Shown here: positions 35,426 to 43,966 of the stretch, piece by piece
Layout: every line of letters begins with the position of its first letter
How positions within the stretch are numbered: position 1 is the first letter of the stretch
Source of the DNA: Paracoccus wurundjeri
GTDB lineage: Bacteria; Pseudomonadota; Alphaproteobacteria; Rhodobacterales; Rhodobacteraceae
Reading direction: 5' to 3'
Assembly: GCF_030678915.1 (NCBI RefSeq)
Contig: NZ_JAUUTZ010000031.1
Coordinates: 1 to 52,331, forward strand
DNA: 52,331 nt
Notes under the pieces: model-generated
Databases searched by the model: none
Seen by the model: the letters and a program-made list of their open reading frames with translations, nothing else
What the model was told of the DNA's origin: nothing
Translations under genes and position numbers: made by a program

Positions 35426-35440
35426 TTGACAACATATCAA
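35426..35440. promoter_or_regulatory. LysR-type box upstream of tdaA-like gene
   Basis: TTGACAACATATCAA is a perfect TTGA-N7-TCAA dyad with the T-N11-A core of LysR operators, about 84 bp upstream of the regulator start, in an AT-rich gap. A likely autoregulatory site. Confidence 0.5.
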
Positions 35441-35454
35441 AGTTGCTCGGCTGG

Positions 35455-36924
35455 TCAAGAGTTACCGCCCTGTCGCTGGGGCGCAATCGTGTGATCTGCC
35501 TGTTGAGTACGCATCCCCGATGACAAAGCAATGACAAGCGACAAGATGGCAAGACCGCCCGCCACTGCGAAGGTCACGCCCATGCCGCGCGATATCGCCT
35601 GCGCCCCGGCGGCCGACAGATCGGCGCTGCCGGTCGCAATGGTGAATGCCGCGCCCATCGCCGAGGCTCCGGTGATCAGCCCCAGATTGCGCGACAAGCC
35701 AAGCACGCCGGAAATCACGCCCCGCCGTTCCTGCGACACATCCATCATGACGACGGTATTATTCGCCGCCTGAAACAGCTGATAGCCGGGGGTCAGGATC
35801 GCAAGCGCTATCACATAGCCCGGGGTTCCGATCAGGTTCGGCAGGCTGGCCAGAGCGAACGCGCCAAGCGCCATCTGCCCCAGCCCCCAGATCACCACGG
35901 TACCGGCCCCCAGACGATCGACAAGACGCCCGGCAGGCACGCCGCTAAGCGCCGAGATTGCCGGACCGACCGACATGATCAATCCGACAATCGCGGGCGG
36001 ATGCCCCAATGCGCGCGCCAGGTAGAACGGCCCCACCACAAGCGTCGCCATCATGATCGTGGACACCAGCGCACTCATTATCAGGCTGGCATTCAGGCGC
36101 TTGTCGCGGAAGACCGACAGATGAATCAGCGGCGCGGTAGCGCGGCGTTCTATCATGACGAAAGCGGCCGCCCCCAATGCGGACATGATCAGCAGGATCA
36201 GGTTCTGCCGGTGCAAAGCCCCGCTGTCGGCCGTCACCGCAAGGGCATAGGCCGCCAGCGCCAGCCCAAGAACCAGCATTCCGGGCTTGTCGAAAGCGCG
36301 ATGATCGACCCGCCCGCCCTGCGCATCCGGCGGCAGATATCGTCGTGCAAGCGCCAGTGCCGCAAACCCCATCGGCACCATCACGGCGAAAATCGCCCGC
36401 CATCCGAAACCCGAGATCAGGATACCGCCCAATGACGGCCCCAATGCCGTGCCAATGGCCGACATGGTTCCCAACAGCCCCATCGCGCTGCCCGTCCGCT
36501 TTTTCGGGACGCTGCTGCGGACCAATGCGACGGTCAGCCCCATCAGGATCGAGCCCGCCGCGCCCTGCAAGACCCGCGCGGCGATCAGCAGCGGCAGCGT
36601 AGGAGCGATGGCGCATAGCGCGGATGCCAGCGTAAAGACACCGATGCCCCATGTCAGAACCCTGCGATGCCCTGCCAGATCACCCAGCCGTCCGGCGCTT
36701 ACGGTCAGCACGGTGATCGCGAGAAGATAGGACAGCACCACCCATTGCACCTGTGGAAAGCCGGCGTCGAAACCCTGCGCCAGAGACGGCAGCGCGACAT
36801 TGGGAATGCTGATCCCCAGCGAGGACAACAGCATCGAAATCGCCAAAGCGGCAAGCGCCCAACCCGGCGCAGTCATGCCCTGCCTCTGTTCTGCCTTGTC
36901 CGAAAGGTCCGGTTTGCGTTCCAT
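35455..36924 (-). CDS. MFS efflux transporter, DHA2-like
   Basis: A 489-residue major-facilitator protein with about 14 hydrophobic segments, an MFS motif A-like loop (GRLGDLAGHRRVL) and ARVLQGAAGSILMG, which resembles the drug-efflux signature (motif C, G-x8-G-x3-GP-x2-GG) at GTALGPSLGG. DHA2 proteins export drugs by proton antiport. The start at 36924 has a GGAGAAG site. In this locus it is best read as export of, and resistance to, the cluster product. It follows the TonB receptor by 71 bases. Confidence 0.88.
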   Translation of the reverse strand: MERKPDLSDKAEQRQGMTAPGWALAALAISMLLSSLGISIPNVALPSLAQGFDAGFPQVQWVVLSYLLAITVLTVSAGRLGDLAGHRRVLTWGIGVFTLASALCAIAPTLPLLIAARVLQGAAGSILMGLTVALVRSSVPKKRTGSAMGLLGTMSAIGTALGPSLGGILISGFGWRAIFAVMVPMGFAALALARRYLPPDAQGGRVDHRAFDKPGMLVLGLALAAYALAVTADSGALHRQNLILLIMSALGAAAFVMIERRATAPLIHLSVFRDKRLNASLIMSALVSTIMMATLVVGPFYLARALGHPPAIVGLIMSVGPAISALSGVPAGRLVDRLGAGTVVIWGLGQMALGAFALASLPNLIGTPGYVIALAILTPGYQLFQAANNTVVMMDVSQERRGVISGVLGLSRNLGLITGASAMGAAFTIATGSADLSAAGAQAISRGMGVTFAVAGGLAILSLVIALSSGMRTQQADHTIAPQRQGGNS

Positions 36925-36995
36925 CTCGTCTTCTCCGTCCTTGATGGTCCTTCCCGGCCTGGCATGGCCGGGAACAGATGTCGCCGGCCGGCAGC

Positions 36996-38954
36996 TCAGA
37001 AGCGAATCGTTCCCGAAACCCGAAGACTGCGGCCCATTTCGTACAGGTTGGACCATCCATCCACACCGTAATAGGCGGTGGAATGATCCAGATATTGCTT
37101 GTCGAAGATATTGGTCAGGGCAAGGCTGTAGCTTTGGTTTTCCTTCGGCCTCCAGGTCACCGACAGGTCGTGGACGTCATAAGAGGGCAGATTGTCCAGT
37201 TCGAAATCCGCAGGCAGGTCGGTCTGTTTCAGCACGAAGGTGCTGGTCCAGTCGATCCGGATCCGCTGCGACGGCATATCATAGCCAAGCGCGAGAATGA
37301 CCTTATCACCGCCGGGCGTGACTCCGTTCAACCAGTCCCCCGGGCTGACCGGTTTGCCGTTATACTTGACGTCGATATGACTGTAGTGAAGATCGGCGGA
37401 TAAATTGCCCCAGTCGCGCCCCAGATTGACGGTGATCCCCCTGGATTCGATATCGCCGTCATTCTGCCGGAACCACGGGCTTCCCCGGCCCTGCCAGGAC
37501 CGGATCTTGTCCTCGATCTTCGATGTAAAACCCGTCATGCCCATTCGCCAGCCGCCGCCATCATAGTCAAAACCCAGTTCGGCGGTGCGGGCCAGTTCCC
37601 CGGTCAATGAGGTGTCGGTTTCATCGCCCAGTCCCAAAGGCCAGATCAGGGTCAGGCCCTCATAGGGCTGCACACCGCGAAACGCCTCTCCCCAGGATGC
37701 GAACAGCGCCAGATCCTCGTTCGGCTCATAGCGGAGACGCAGATTCGGGCTGAAATGCACACCCCTGTAATCATTGCCATTCATATCCTCCAGCACCGCG
37801 CGATCATAGCGCAGCCCCGCGGAAAGCAACCATTGGTCGGTGGGCGTATAGTCGACCTGCGCATAAAGCCCGTGATTCCCGCCCGTTTCCGAGTTGTCGC
37901 GCCCCTCACCATCGCGTCCCCGCGATTTCGTCCATGTATAATCATAGCCATAGGTCACGGCGATGCGGCCGAATTCCGAGCGGTTGCGCAGATCGATCCC
38001 GCGCGTATACCAGTCCGCGGTCTGATCCACCTCGATGTCACGATATAGCCGGCTATGCGTATCATAGGCCGAAAGGGTCATATCGACCATCGGATTGCCG
38101 GCCGGGTCATAGCGATAGCTCAGCGAGGTGGAACGCCAGCTCAGTTGCTGATCCTCGGGAATGGCGTCCGGCAGATAATCCGGAATCCCGAAATTCGACC
38201 GGTATGCCCGGCGTCCCTCGTCCCGGCGATAGGTGGTGCTGAATGTCAGTTCCTGTCCCTCTGCCGGGCGGAAACGCAGCTTGACCAACCCGTCCATCGG
38301 TTCGTTATCCGTGTCGGCGACCTTGTTGCCATCGCCGTCCTCGTAATTCCGCGCCCATGATTTCGTGCCATAGACCAGATAAGCAAAACGATCATCCGGC
38401 GCACCGTAAAAGGCCACCGCCGGCGCGATCCGGCGGCCATTGGTCTGGGCCGAGAATTTGAGCATGACGCCCTGATTGCGTCCCGGAAGCAGCAGATCCT
38501 CGGGATCCTTGGTCTGATAGCGCAGGGAACCGCCAAGCGCGCCGGGCCCGGCAAGGGCAGACCCCGCCCCCGCATCGACCTCTACCCGTTTCAGCAGATA
38601 GGGATCGATGCTGAAATTGCCGGAATGGGCATACATGTTCCCCCCCTGCCGGGCGCCGTCGACGGTGACCCCCAGCATTGTCTCTTCGATGCCCCGGACA
38701 TAGACTTTCTGTGCCGCCATCCGGTTCGCACCGCTGACGACCACCTCGGGGCTGTCTGAAAAGAGGTCGTTCAGGGTATCGGGCTGGCGTTTCTCGATGT
38801 CTTCCGCAGAGATCACCTCTGAAACCGCGTCATCCTCGCCGGGCGCGGTAAGCGTGATGGGAGACAAGGGAACCGTATTATCCTGCGCCATCACCGGGCC
38901 CGCAAGCAATGCGGCAAGGATCGCAGTTCCCCGGAATTCGTTACGATACGTCAT
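36996..38954 (-). CDS. TonB-dependent outer-membrane receptor
   Basis: A 652-residue receptor: Sec signal (RGTAILAALLAGPVMA), a short N-terminal region with a possible TonB box, plug domain (AEDIEKRQPDTLNDLFSDSP, VYVRGI, GALGGSLRYQTKDP) and a 22-strand barrel ending in the aromatic terminal strand RVSGTIRF. It resembles the haem/catecholate group in the plug, but the haem motifs FRAP and NPNL are absent (FRGV at that place), so a chelate or siderophore-like ligand is more likely. It sits between the TdaF-like and MFS genes, so a product-metal complex is an obvious ligand candidate. Confidence 0.92.
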   Translation of the reverse strand: MTYRNEFRGTAILAALLAGPVMAQDNTVPLSPITLTAPGEDDAVSEVISAEDIEKRQPDTLNDLFSDSPEVVVSGANRMAAQKVYVRGIEETMLGVTVDGARQGGNMYAHSGNFSIDPYLLKRVEVDAGAGSALAGPGALGGSLRYQTKDPEDLLLPGRNQGVMLKFSAQTNGRRIAPAVAFYGAPDDRFAYLVYGTKSWARNYEDGDGNKVADTDNEPMDGLVKLRFRPAEGQELTFSTTYRRDEGRRAYRSNFGIPDYLPDAIPEDQQLSWRSTSLSYRYDPAGNPMVDMTLSAYDTHSRLYRDIEVDQTADWYTRGIDLRNRSEFGRIAVTYGYDYTWTKSRGRDGEGRDNSETGGNHGLYAQVDYTPTDQWLLSAGLRYDRAVLEDMNGNDYRGVHFSPNLRLRYEPNEDLALFASWGEAFRGVQPYEGLTLIWPLGLGDETDTSLTGELARTAELGFDYDGGGWRMGMTGFTSKIEDKIRSWQGRGSPWFRQNDGDIESRGITVNLGRDWGNLSADLHYSHIDVKYNGKPVSPGDWLNGVTPGGDKVILALGYDMPSQRIRIDWTSTFVLKQTDLPADFELDNLPSYDVHDLSVTWRPKENQSYSLALTNIFDKQYLDHSTAYYGVDGWSNLYEMGRSLRVSGTIRF

Positions 38955-39216
38955 CAGGCATTCTTTCTTACAACAGATTAACGGCCATATGCCGCTGCCG
39001 GGGCTGAACGCTTGAAACTGCGTATTGGCTGGGAACACGGGTCGGTGCCGCGTCAGGAGACGACAGGCACAAATCGCAAAACCGAGGACCGGCTTCACCT
39101 TGTCCAGGGACATCGGGCAGAAAAGGTCGCGGCGATATCGCCACGCAGCAGCACCGATGGCCGGGATCGCGGCGACAAAAGCCGCGAACAATATCGTTGC
39201 TGTAAATTCCACGCCA
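38955..39216 (-). other. Gap before the TonB receptor, with a possible GTG-start membrane peptide
   Basis: A 262-bp gap. From a GTG at 39212, five bases after the TdaF-like stop, a frame runs without a stop into the receptor gene and begins with a hydrophobic segment (TATILFAAFVAAIPAIG) followed by RYRRDL. This might be chance. No promoter or Fur-type box is clear to me. If translated it would be an N-terminal extension to the receptor ahead of its signal peptide, which is hard to explain. Confidence 0.3.
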
Positions 39217-39813
39217 TCACTGAGCGGCCTCGATCCGTACCGCTTCGGTATCAAGCTTGCGCCGGATTACGGCAAGCACATCCTCGGGCTCGGGCAGTGT
39301 GTAATGGCCGTACATGCGTTGATAATGCGGCTCGTACTGATCCTTCCATGCCGGCTCGACGATCTCGTGCCCATCTTCGCGGATCATCGCGACATTGCGC
39401 TGTACGACCGGTCGATCCCACATCGCGGGTCCCATGACCGGGAAGAAGACGATCGGGAAATTGCCCACCAGAAACATCATCGTCAGCCGGTTCATCGATG
39501 ATCCGGCCGCCGCAGCCGACAGCGTGTTCGCCGTGGCCGGCAGGACGATCATCAGATCATGCCCGGCCGCGATCAGGCCGGGCCGGTCGGTACTCCAGTC
39601 CTTCGGGCTTTCGCCGCAGATCACCCGCTCGACGATCAGGGAAAGGCTGTCGACATTGACGAAATTCATCGCGTCCGGCGTCAGAATGACCGAGATCGAA
39701 CACTCCAGCCCCGCGCGGATCGCACGAATATAAGCGGGTACCAGCATGGCATCCACTGATCCGGTCACACCGATCAGAATGCTGGGTTTCCGGCTGCTTT
39801 CGGCATTCGGCAT
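39217..39813 (-). CDS. tdaF: HFCD-family flavoprotein (TdaF-like)
   Basis: A 198-residue flavoprotein of the HFCD (homo-oligomeric flavin-containing Cys decarboxylase) family, which includes PPC decarboxylase and EpiD. The FMN motif GVTGS (residues 15-19), PATANT (92-97) and the PxMGPxMW substrate-clamp variant (125-132) are present; the active-site His in the usual HIEL segment is not evident. TdaF of the TDA pathway is of this family and is thought to act on a cysteine-type sulfur carrier. A strong AAGGAG site precedes the ATG. It lies between the methyltransferase (22 bases) and the TonB receptor gene. Confidence 0.78.
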   Translation of the reverse strand: MPNAESSRKPSILIGVTGSVDAMLVPAYIRAIRAGLECSISVILTPDAMNFVNVDSLSLIVERVICGESPKDWSTDRPGLIAAGHDLMIVLPATANTLSAAAAGSSMNRLTMMFLVGNFPIVFFPVMGPAMWDRPVVQRNVAMIREDGHEIVEPAWKDQYEPHYQRMYGHYTLPEPEDVLAVIRRKLDTEAVRIEAAQ

Positions 39814-39835
39814 CGAAATCTCCTTGATATCTGGA

Positions 39836-40624
39836 TCAGTTGGTGGCCGAACCCGGCCAGGTCGTTTCGGTCCGCCGGCGCTCTAGCGCGGCCTCATATG
39901 AATAGACATGACCGGACAGGGCTTTTTCGACGTCAAGCCCGATGCCGGGCAAGGTCACCGCGATCCATTTCTGATTGAACGGATGCGGCCATTCGAAATG
40001 GTGACAATCCAGACCGGCGTCATTCACGATATTCGAAATGGTTTCCTTGCGATATCGCACGATATCCGGGTAAAGCCATTCCTCCCCTTCGTAATCCGTG
40101 CCATCCAGCGATTCGAAGAATGTCGCGAGGAAAACGGTTTCCGGAACCATGACCTTTTGCGCCTCGGTCACGCATTTTGAAATCTGCCATTGCGGCGCGT
40201 GGGTGAAAATGGAATTCGCCATCAGGAAATCGAACTTCCGGTCGAATTTGGTAAAGGTGAAATCTTCGTCAATGATAAAGGTCGGCTGGCGGCGTTTCAC
40301 CTGCTCCTCGCCGAAATGGCTTTGCAGACCGTCCTGAATCAGCCATTCTTCCCGATCGATCCCGAAATACCTGCCGGGACGCAGATACAGGATGGCGAAA
40401 CGCCCGCCGCGCAGCGAACCGCAGCCGATATCAAGCAGACTCGAGGTTTCGCGCATTCCGAACAGCGTCAGCAGGTTGAACTGCGTCACGCCGACGAGGT
40501 CATAGTAATTCGGCGGACCGACAAAGGACCGATAATGGTCGCCGCCGATATCCTCGACCTCTCCGAACTGACTATGAAGGCCTTCTTTCCGGGACAAAGC
40601 GATATTATCCACCTGTTCCTCCAT
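39836..40624 (-). CDS. SAM-dependent methyltransferase
   Basis: A 262-residue class I methyltransferase. Motif I is LLDIGCGSLRGG (residues 63-74) and an acidic GIDREEWL follows, with LMANSIFTHAPQWQI as motif IV. The closest general type is natural-product or lipid-like methyltransferases with a short N-terminal lid. No such gene is part of the tda operon as I know it, so this may be a tailoring enzyme of the cluster, possibly S- or O-methylating a tropone. It is the first gene of the minus-strand unit and is divergent from the PaaZ2-like gene. Confidence 0.8.
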   Translation of the reverse strand: MEEQVDNIALSRKEGLHSQFGEVEDIGGDHYRSFVGPPNYYDLVGVTQFNLLTLFGMRETSSLLDIGCGSLRGGRFAILYLRPGRYFGIDREEWLIQDGLQSHFGEEQVKRRQPTFIIDEDFTFTKFDRKFDFLMANSIFTHAPQWQISKCVTEAQKVMVPETVFLATFFESLDGTDYEGEEWLYPDIVRYRKETISNIVNDAGLDCHHFEWPHPFNQKWIAVTLPGIGLDVEKALSGHVYSYEAALERRRTETTWPGSATN

Positions 40625-40706
40625 TTGAGACAGGGCATGTAAGACGGGAAACCGAGCTGGGCAGCACCTAAAGGCTGCGTAAACATTGTCCGATAAAATT
40701 ACCTGG

Positions 40707-40724
40707 TCAATTCAGTTATATTGA
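40707..40724. promoter_or_regulatory. Dyad in the methyltransferase/paaZ2 divergent promoter
   Basis: TCAAT-N8-ATTGA, a perfect 5-bp dyad, in the 96-bp AT-rich gap between the divergent genes. AAACATTGTC at 40681 resembles AAACATTGAC at 35421 near the tdaA-like gene, which may indicate a shared regulator. Confidence 0.35.
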
Positions 40725-42373
40725 GGCCAGATATTACCTTCGATTATACCTCGGGAACGCCATCAGGAATTCTGAGGTCTTCACTCGGAAGAAATGATTG
40801 GCGGCGCGGCCCCGGCTATGGTGGATTTACGGCGCAAACCAACATATGGCACGTCATGGAACCTCGGCCTTCCTGGGAACTCGAAATTCCAACGAGCGAT
40901 CCAACAACCCGGCACTGTCTTCAGCAGGCGCGTCAGACCGGCGCGAAGGCGTTGCGCATGATGGGATTGCATCAACGGGCGCAGCTGATCCGCGGCCTGA
41001 CCAAGAAACTGCCGCAACTGACGGGATCGGGTTATGAGATACCACTGACGCGCCTGTCCGGCATGGCGGCATCGTGTTTTTGCGACTATCCGGACGGAAA
41101 ATTCGTTCCCTGTTCGGCGGCTTTCGCGGATGGCGACTCGCTGACGCAATGGATCATGATGCCCCGGAAAGGGATCGCATTCCTGTGCGGGACAAGCGAC
41201 GAGGCGGTGATAGAGGCCATCGGTCCCGCCATCCTGTCGGGCTTGCCCTGCCTGCTTTGCAGTTCGCGGCAAGGCCCCGCGACGGATATCGTTTGCGCCA
41301 TCACCGATCAGGCGCTGCTGCCGGATGGCGCCTTGCAGCACATTCCCCTCGATCCGGCCGATATCGCCCCGCATCTGACGGCCGGAGATGTGGTCTGCCT
41401 GCTTGATCCCCGGCCTTGCTCGGCCGCGTTATCGTCCCATCCCCTTGTCTTCGCCGGCAAGGTTTCGCTTGAACATGTTTCCGGCGAATCCCATCTTGCC
41501 GTTCTTGGTCCGGATCTGACGTCAGGCTCCCCGGAATTCCGGGACTTCGTAAAACGGATGACGGTGGACAGATCAGGACTTGGGCCGGATGTTCATCTGC
41601 CACGCGCGCTGCTGCCCGCGGTCGACGGTCTGGATCTGCGCCTGACACCCTATGATCAACCCGAAGAGGTTACCACCGCCGCGTCCCATGCAGGGCAGGT
41701 TTATCTGCATTTGACGTCGCGGGACGGGGTGTTTCTTTCCACGATCCTTAACGCATTGGCCCCTTATTGCGCACAGATAACCCTGAACGGCAAAACCTGC
41801 TCGGGTGAGCGCGACCCGCTGCGTTTCATGGCCCGCACGACGATCAGTGCATCCGCCGATCAGATGACCCAGCTGACCGGGATATGGCATCGCGGCGCCT
41901 CGGTCCGGCAGAACGGGCACCCGTTCCGCAAATCGCTGGAGCAACTGGCTCCCGGCGATCGCCTGATCACCCCGGAACACAAGATCACCTGCGAGGATGT
42001 AGAGCGTTTCGCCCATCTGACGGGAGATCATTTTTATGCCCATATGAATGCCGAGCATGCAAAAACGCACCCTTTCTTCGAGGATCGCGTGGCGCATGGG
42101 CAGTTGATCGTCTCGATCGCAAACGGATTGCTGGTGGATCCCGATCCCGGCCCGGTTCTGGCCAATCTGGGCTGCAATGCGCTGCGTTTTCACATGCCGG
42201 TCTATTTCGGCACGTCCATTCATGTCGAGATGACCTGCAGGCAGATCACTCCGCGCCCCAGCGGCAATCTTGGCGAAGTCCGCTGGGATTGCCGCGTTCT
42301 GGATGGCGACGACAAGCTGATCGCCGAATATGAGCTTCTTACCCTTGTCTCCAAGCAATGGCCCCCGGAATAA
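40721..42373 (+). CDS. paaZ2: PaaZ2-like protein: dead aldehyde dehydrogenase domain plus MaoC hydratase
   Basis: A 550-residue protein related to PaaZ, the oxepin-CoA hydrolase/aldehyde dehydrogenase of phenylacetate breakdown (about 680 residues). Residues 1-400 resemble the aldehyde dehydrogenase half but are about 120 residues shorter, and by my alignment the catalytic Glu and Cys positions fall on Val253 and Gly288. Residues 410-550 are an intact R-specific hydratase domain: TGDHFYAHM with Asp436 and His441 spaced as in PaaZ. Without aldehyde oxidation the ring-opened aldehyde would recyclise to a seven-membered ring, the known branch to tropones. The TTG start is uncertain (weak ribosome site); ATG at 40856 would cut into conserved sequence. 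Confidence 0.75.
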   Translation: MRPDITFDYTSGTPSGILRSSLGRNDWRRGPGYGGFTAQTNIWHVMEPRPSWELEIPTSDPTTRHCLQQARQTGAKALRMMGLHQRAQLIRGLTKKLPQLTGSGYEIPLTRLSGMAASCFCDYPDGKFVPCSAAFADGDSLTQWIMMPRKGIAFLCGTSDEAVIEAIGPAILSGLPCLLCSSRQGPATDIVCAITDQALLPDGALQHIPLDPADIAPHLTAGDVVCLLDPRPCSAALSSHPLVFAGKVSLEHVSGESHLAVLGPDLTSGSPEFRDFVKRMTVDRSGLGPDVHLPRALLPAVDGLDLRLTPYDQPEEVTTAASHAGQVYLHLTSRDGVFLSTILNALAPYCAQITLNGKTCSGERDPLRFMARTTISASADQMTQLTGIWHRGASVRQNGHPFRKSLEQLAPGDRLITPEHKITCEDVERFAHLTGDHFYAHMNAEHAKTHPFFEDRVAHGQLIVSIANGLLVDPDPGPVLANLGCNALRFHMPVYFGTSIHVEMTCRQITPRPSGNLGEVRWDCRVLDGDDKLIAEYELLTLVSKQWPPE

Positions 42374-42418
42374 GGGGCCCGGCCAGGTTCGGCAGCGACA
42401 ATCCGCAAAGAAAATAAC

Positions 42419-43966
42419 ATGCACATTCTCCGAACCGTTCTTCTGGTGCTTGCAACCATGCTTGCCTCTCCGGCGCTGGCGCAAGGCGACAGGCCGCTGG
42501 TGATCACGGATACCCGTGGCGATCGGGGCATGCTGGCGCCCTATGTCCATGCACGCAACGGCATTGCCTATCTTTACACCAGTTATGTCTTCGACAGCCT
42601 GATCGCCCAGAACGCAAAGGGCGAACTGGTTCCGGGCCTTGCGGAAAGCTGGACCCTGTCCGAAAACGGCCTGACCGCCGATCTTCGGCTAAACCCCAAG
42701 GCATCCTGGCATGACGGCCAGCCGGTCACTGCGCAGGACGCAGCATTCACCTTTTCCTATATGGCACAGAACCCCTATCCCTTCGCGTCCATCGGGAATA
42801 TCGATCGGGCCGAGGCCATATCCGATCACCATCTGCGACTGACACTGAAAAAGCGGGACGCCGGGCTGTTCTCGGGCCTGTTGCTGGCCTTGCCGGTTCT
42901 GCCCCGGCATATCTATTCCTCGCAGACGGATCCCGGGCATTTCGCTTCTCCGGCAGCCGCGACCGGCAGCGGGCCTTATCGGCTTGTCGAGTATGACAAG
43001 GCGCAGGGGCGATATGCCCTGAAGGCCAACCCCGATTATTATCGCGGCAAGCCCCTATTCGACGCGTTGATGATCGTCACGATGTCCGACGATGCCGCCC
43101 TTCAGGCGTTGAATAATGGCGAGGTGGACGTGATTTCCTATCTGCCGCCAGAGCGGGCAGGCGATGCCAAGGCGGCGGGACGGCAGGTGGTCGCGGCACG
43201 CAGCGGCCATGTCGTCAAAATCGGCTTCAACCATGAAGAAATGTTTGCCGATGCGGACATGCGGCAGGCACTGGCCTATGCGCTGGACCGGCAGGCGATA
43301 CTGGATATCACATCGGCCCGCGGGGAAGCCGCGCTGGCGGATACGGGCTATTTCCAGTCGGGTTCGCCCTGGCGGGAAAACGTGGCGGATCCGGCCTATG
43401 CCCATGATCCCGGACACGCCGCCGATCTGCTGGAAAAACAGGGGCTGACCCGTGGCGCCTCCGAAAAATGGCAGCGCGACGGGGTTCCGGTCACGCTGAG
43501 GCTTCTTGCCGATGGCGCACAGGCGCGGGTCGCACAGGTCGTCACCGATCAGCTCGAGGCTTTCGGTTTCACGGTTGACCTGCGGCTGATGGAACAGGCC
43601 GCATTGCAGGCGGTTCCGACCGGGGGCGATTACGATCTGCTGATTTCATCGACCAGCACAACCGGAGATCCAAGCGATATCGCAAACCGGGTCACGGGGC
43701 AGTCATGGAACGCCGACCGCTATCATGGCGATGGAAGGCTGGACGCGATCCTGAAGGAGGCAGGACAATCCGCCACGCCGGATGAGCGCCTGACACATCT
43801 GCACGAGTTTCAACGGCTTTATGCCAGGGAACTGCCTTCGCTGATGCTGCTGGATCCGGTCATGGCGACCGCGCATAATGACCGGGTGGACCTGAGTTTC
43901 ATGCCGGATGGCGCATTGATCGGCATTCCGACGACCATAGACAAATCGGCCTTCGTCACGGAATGA
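42419..43966 (+). CDS. ABC importer substrate-binding protein (Dpp/Nik type)
   Basis: A 515-residue SBP_bac_5 protein with a signal peptide (MHILRTVLLVLATMLASPALA). The lipid-anchor cysteine is absent, so it is free in the periplasm. Motifs LVPGLAESWTLSENG and ASWHDGQPVTAQDAAFTFSYM are typical. It starts 46 bases after the paaZ2-like gene and is coupled to two permeases and one fused ATPase. In a cluster with a TonB receptor it may bind the imported product complex or a metal chelate, but peptide or nickel binding cannot be excluded. Confidence 0.9.
   Translation: MHILRTVLLVLATMLASPALAQGDRPLVITDTRGDRGMLAPYVHARNGIAYLYTSYVFDSLIAQNAKGELVPGLAESWTLSENGLTADLRLNPKASWHDGQPVTAQDAAFTFSYMAQNPYPFASIGNIDRAEAISDHHLRLTLKKRDAGLFSGLLLALPVLPRHIYSSQTDPGHFASPAAATGSGPYRLVEYDKAQGRYALKANPDYYRGKPLFDALMIVTMSDDAALQALNNGEVDVISYLPPERAGDAKAAGRQVVAARSGHVVKIGFNHEEMFADADMRQALAYALDRQAILDITSARGEAALADTGYFQSGSPWRENVADPAYAHDPGHAADLLEKQGLTRGASEKWQRDGVPVTLRLLADGAQARVAQVVTDQLEAFGFTVDLRLMEQAALQAVPTGGDYDLLISSTSTTGDPSDIANRVTGQSWNADRYHGDGRLDAILKEAGQSATPDERLTHLHEFQRLYARELPSLMLLDPVMATAHNDRVDLSFMPDGALIGIPTTIDKSAFVTE

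Noticed and set aside
36996..38954. Haem receptor
   Set aside because: The plug resembles the haem-receptor group, but the FRAP and NPNL haem motifs are absent and no haem-uptake genes are near.
39217..39813. Lantibiotic cysteine decarboxylase (EpiD type)
   Set aside because: HFCD family is shared, but no precursor peptide, dehydratase or cyclase is nearby, and the substrate clamp differs.
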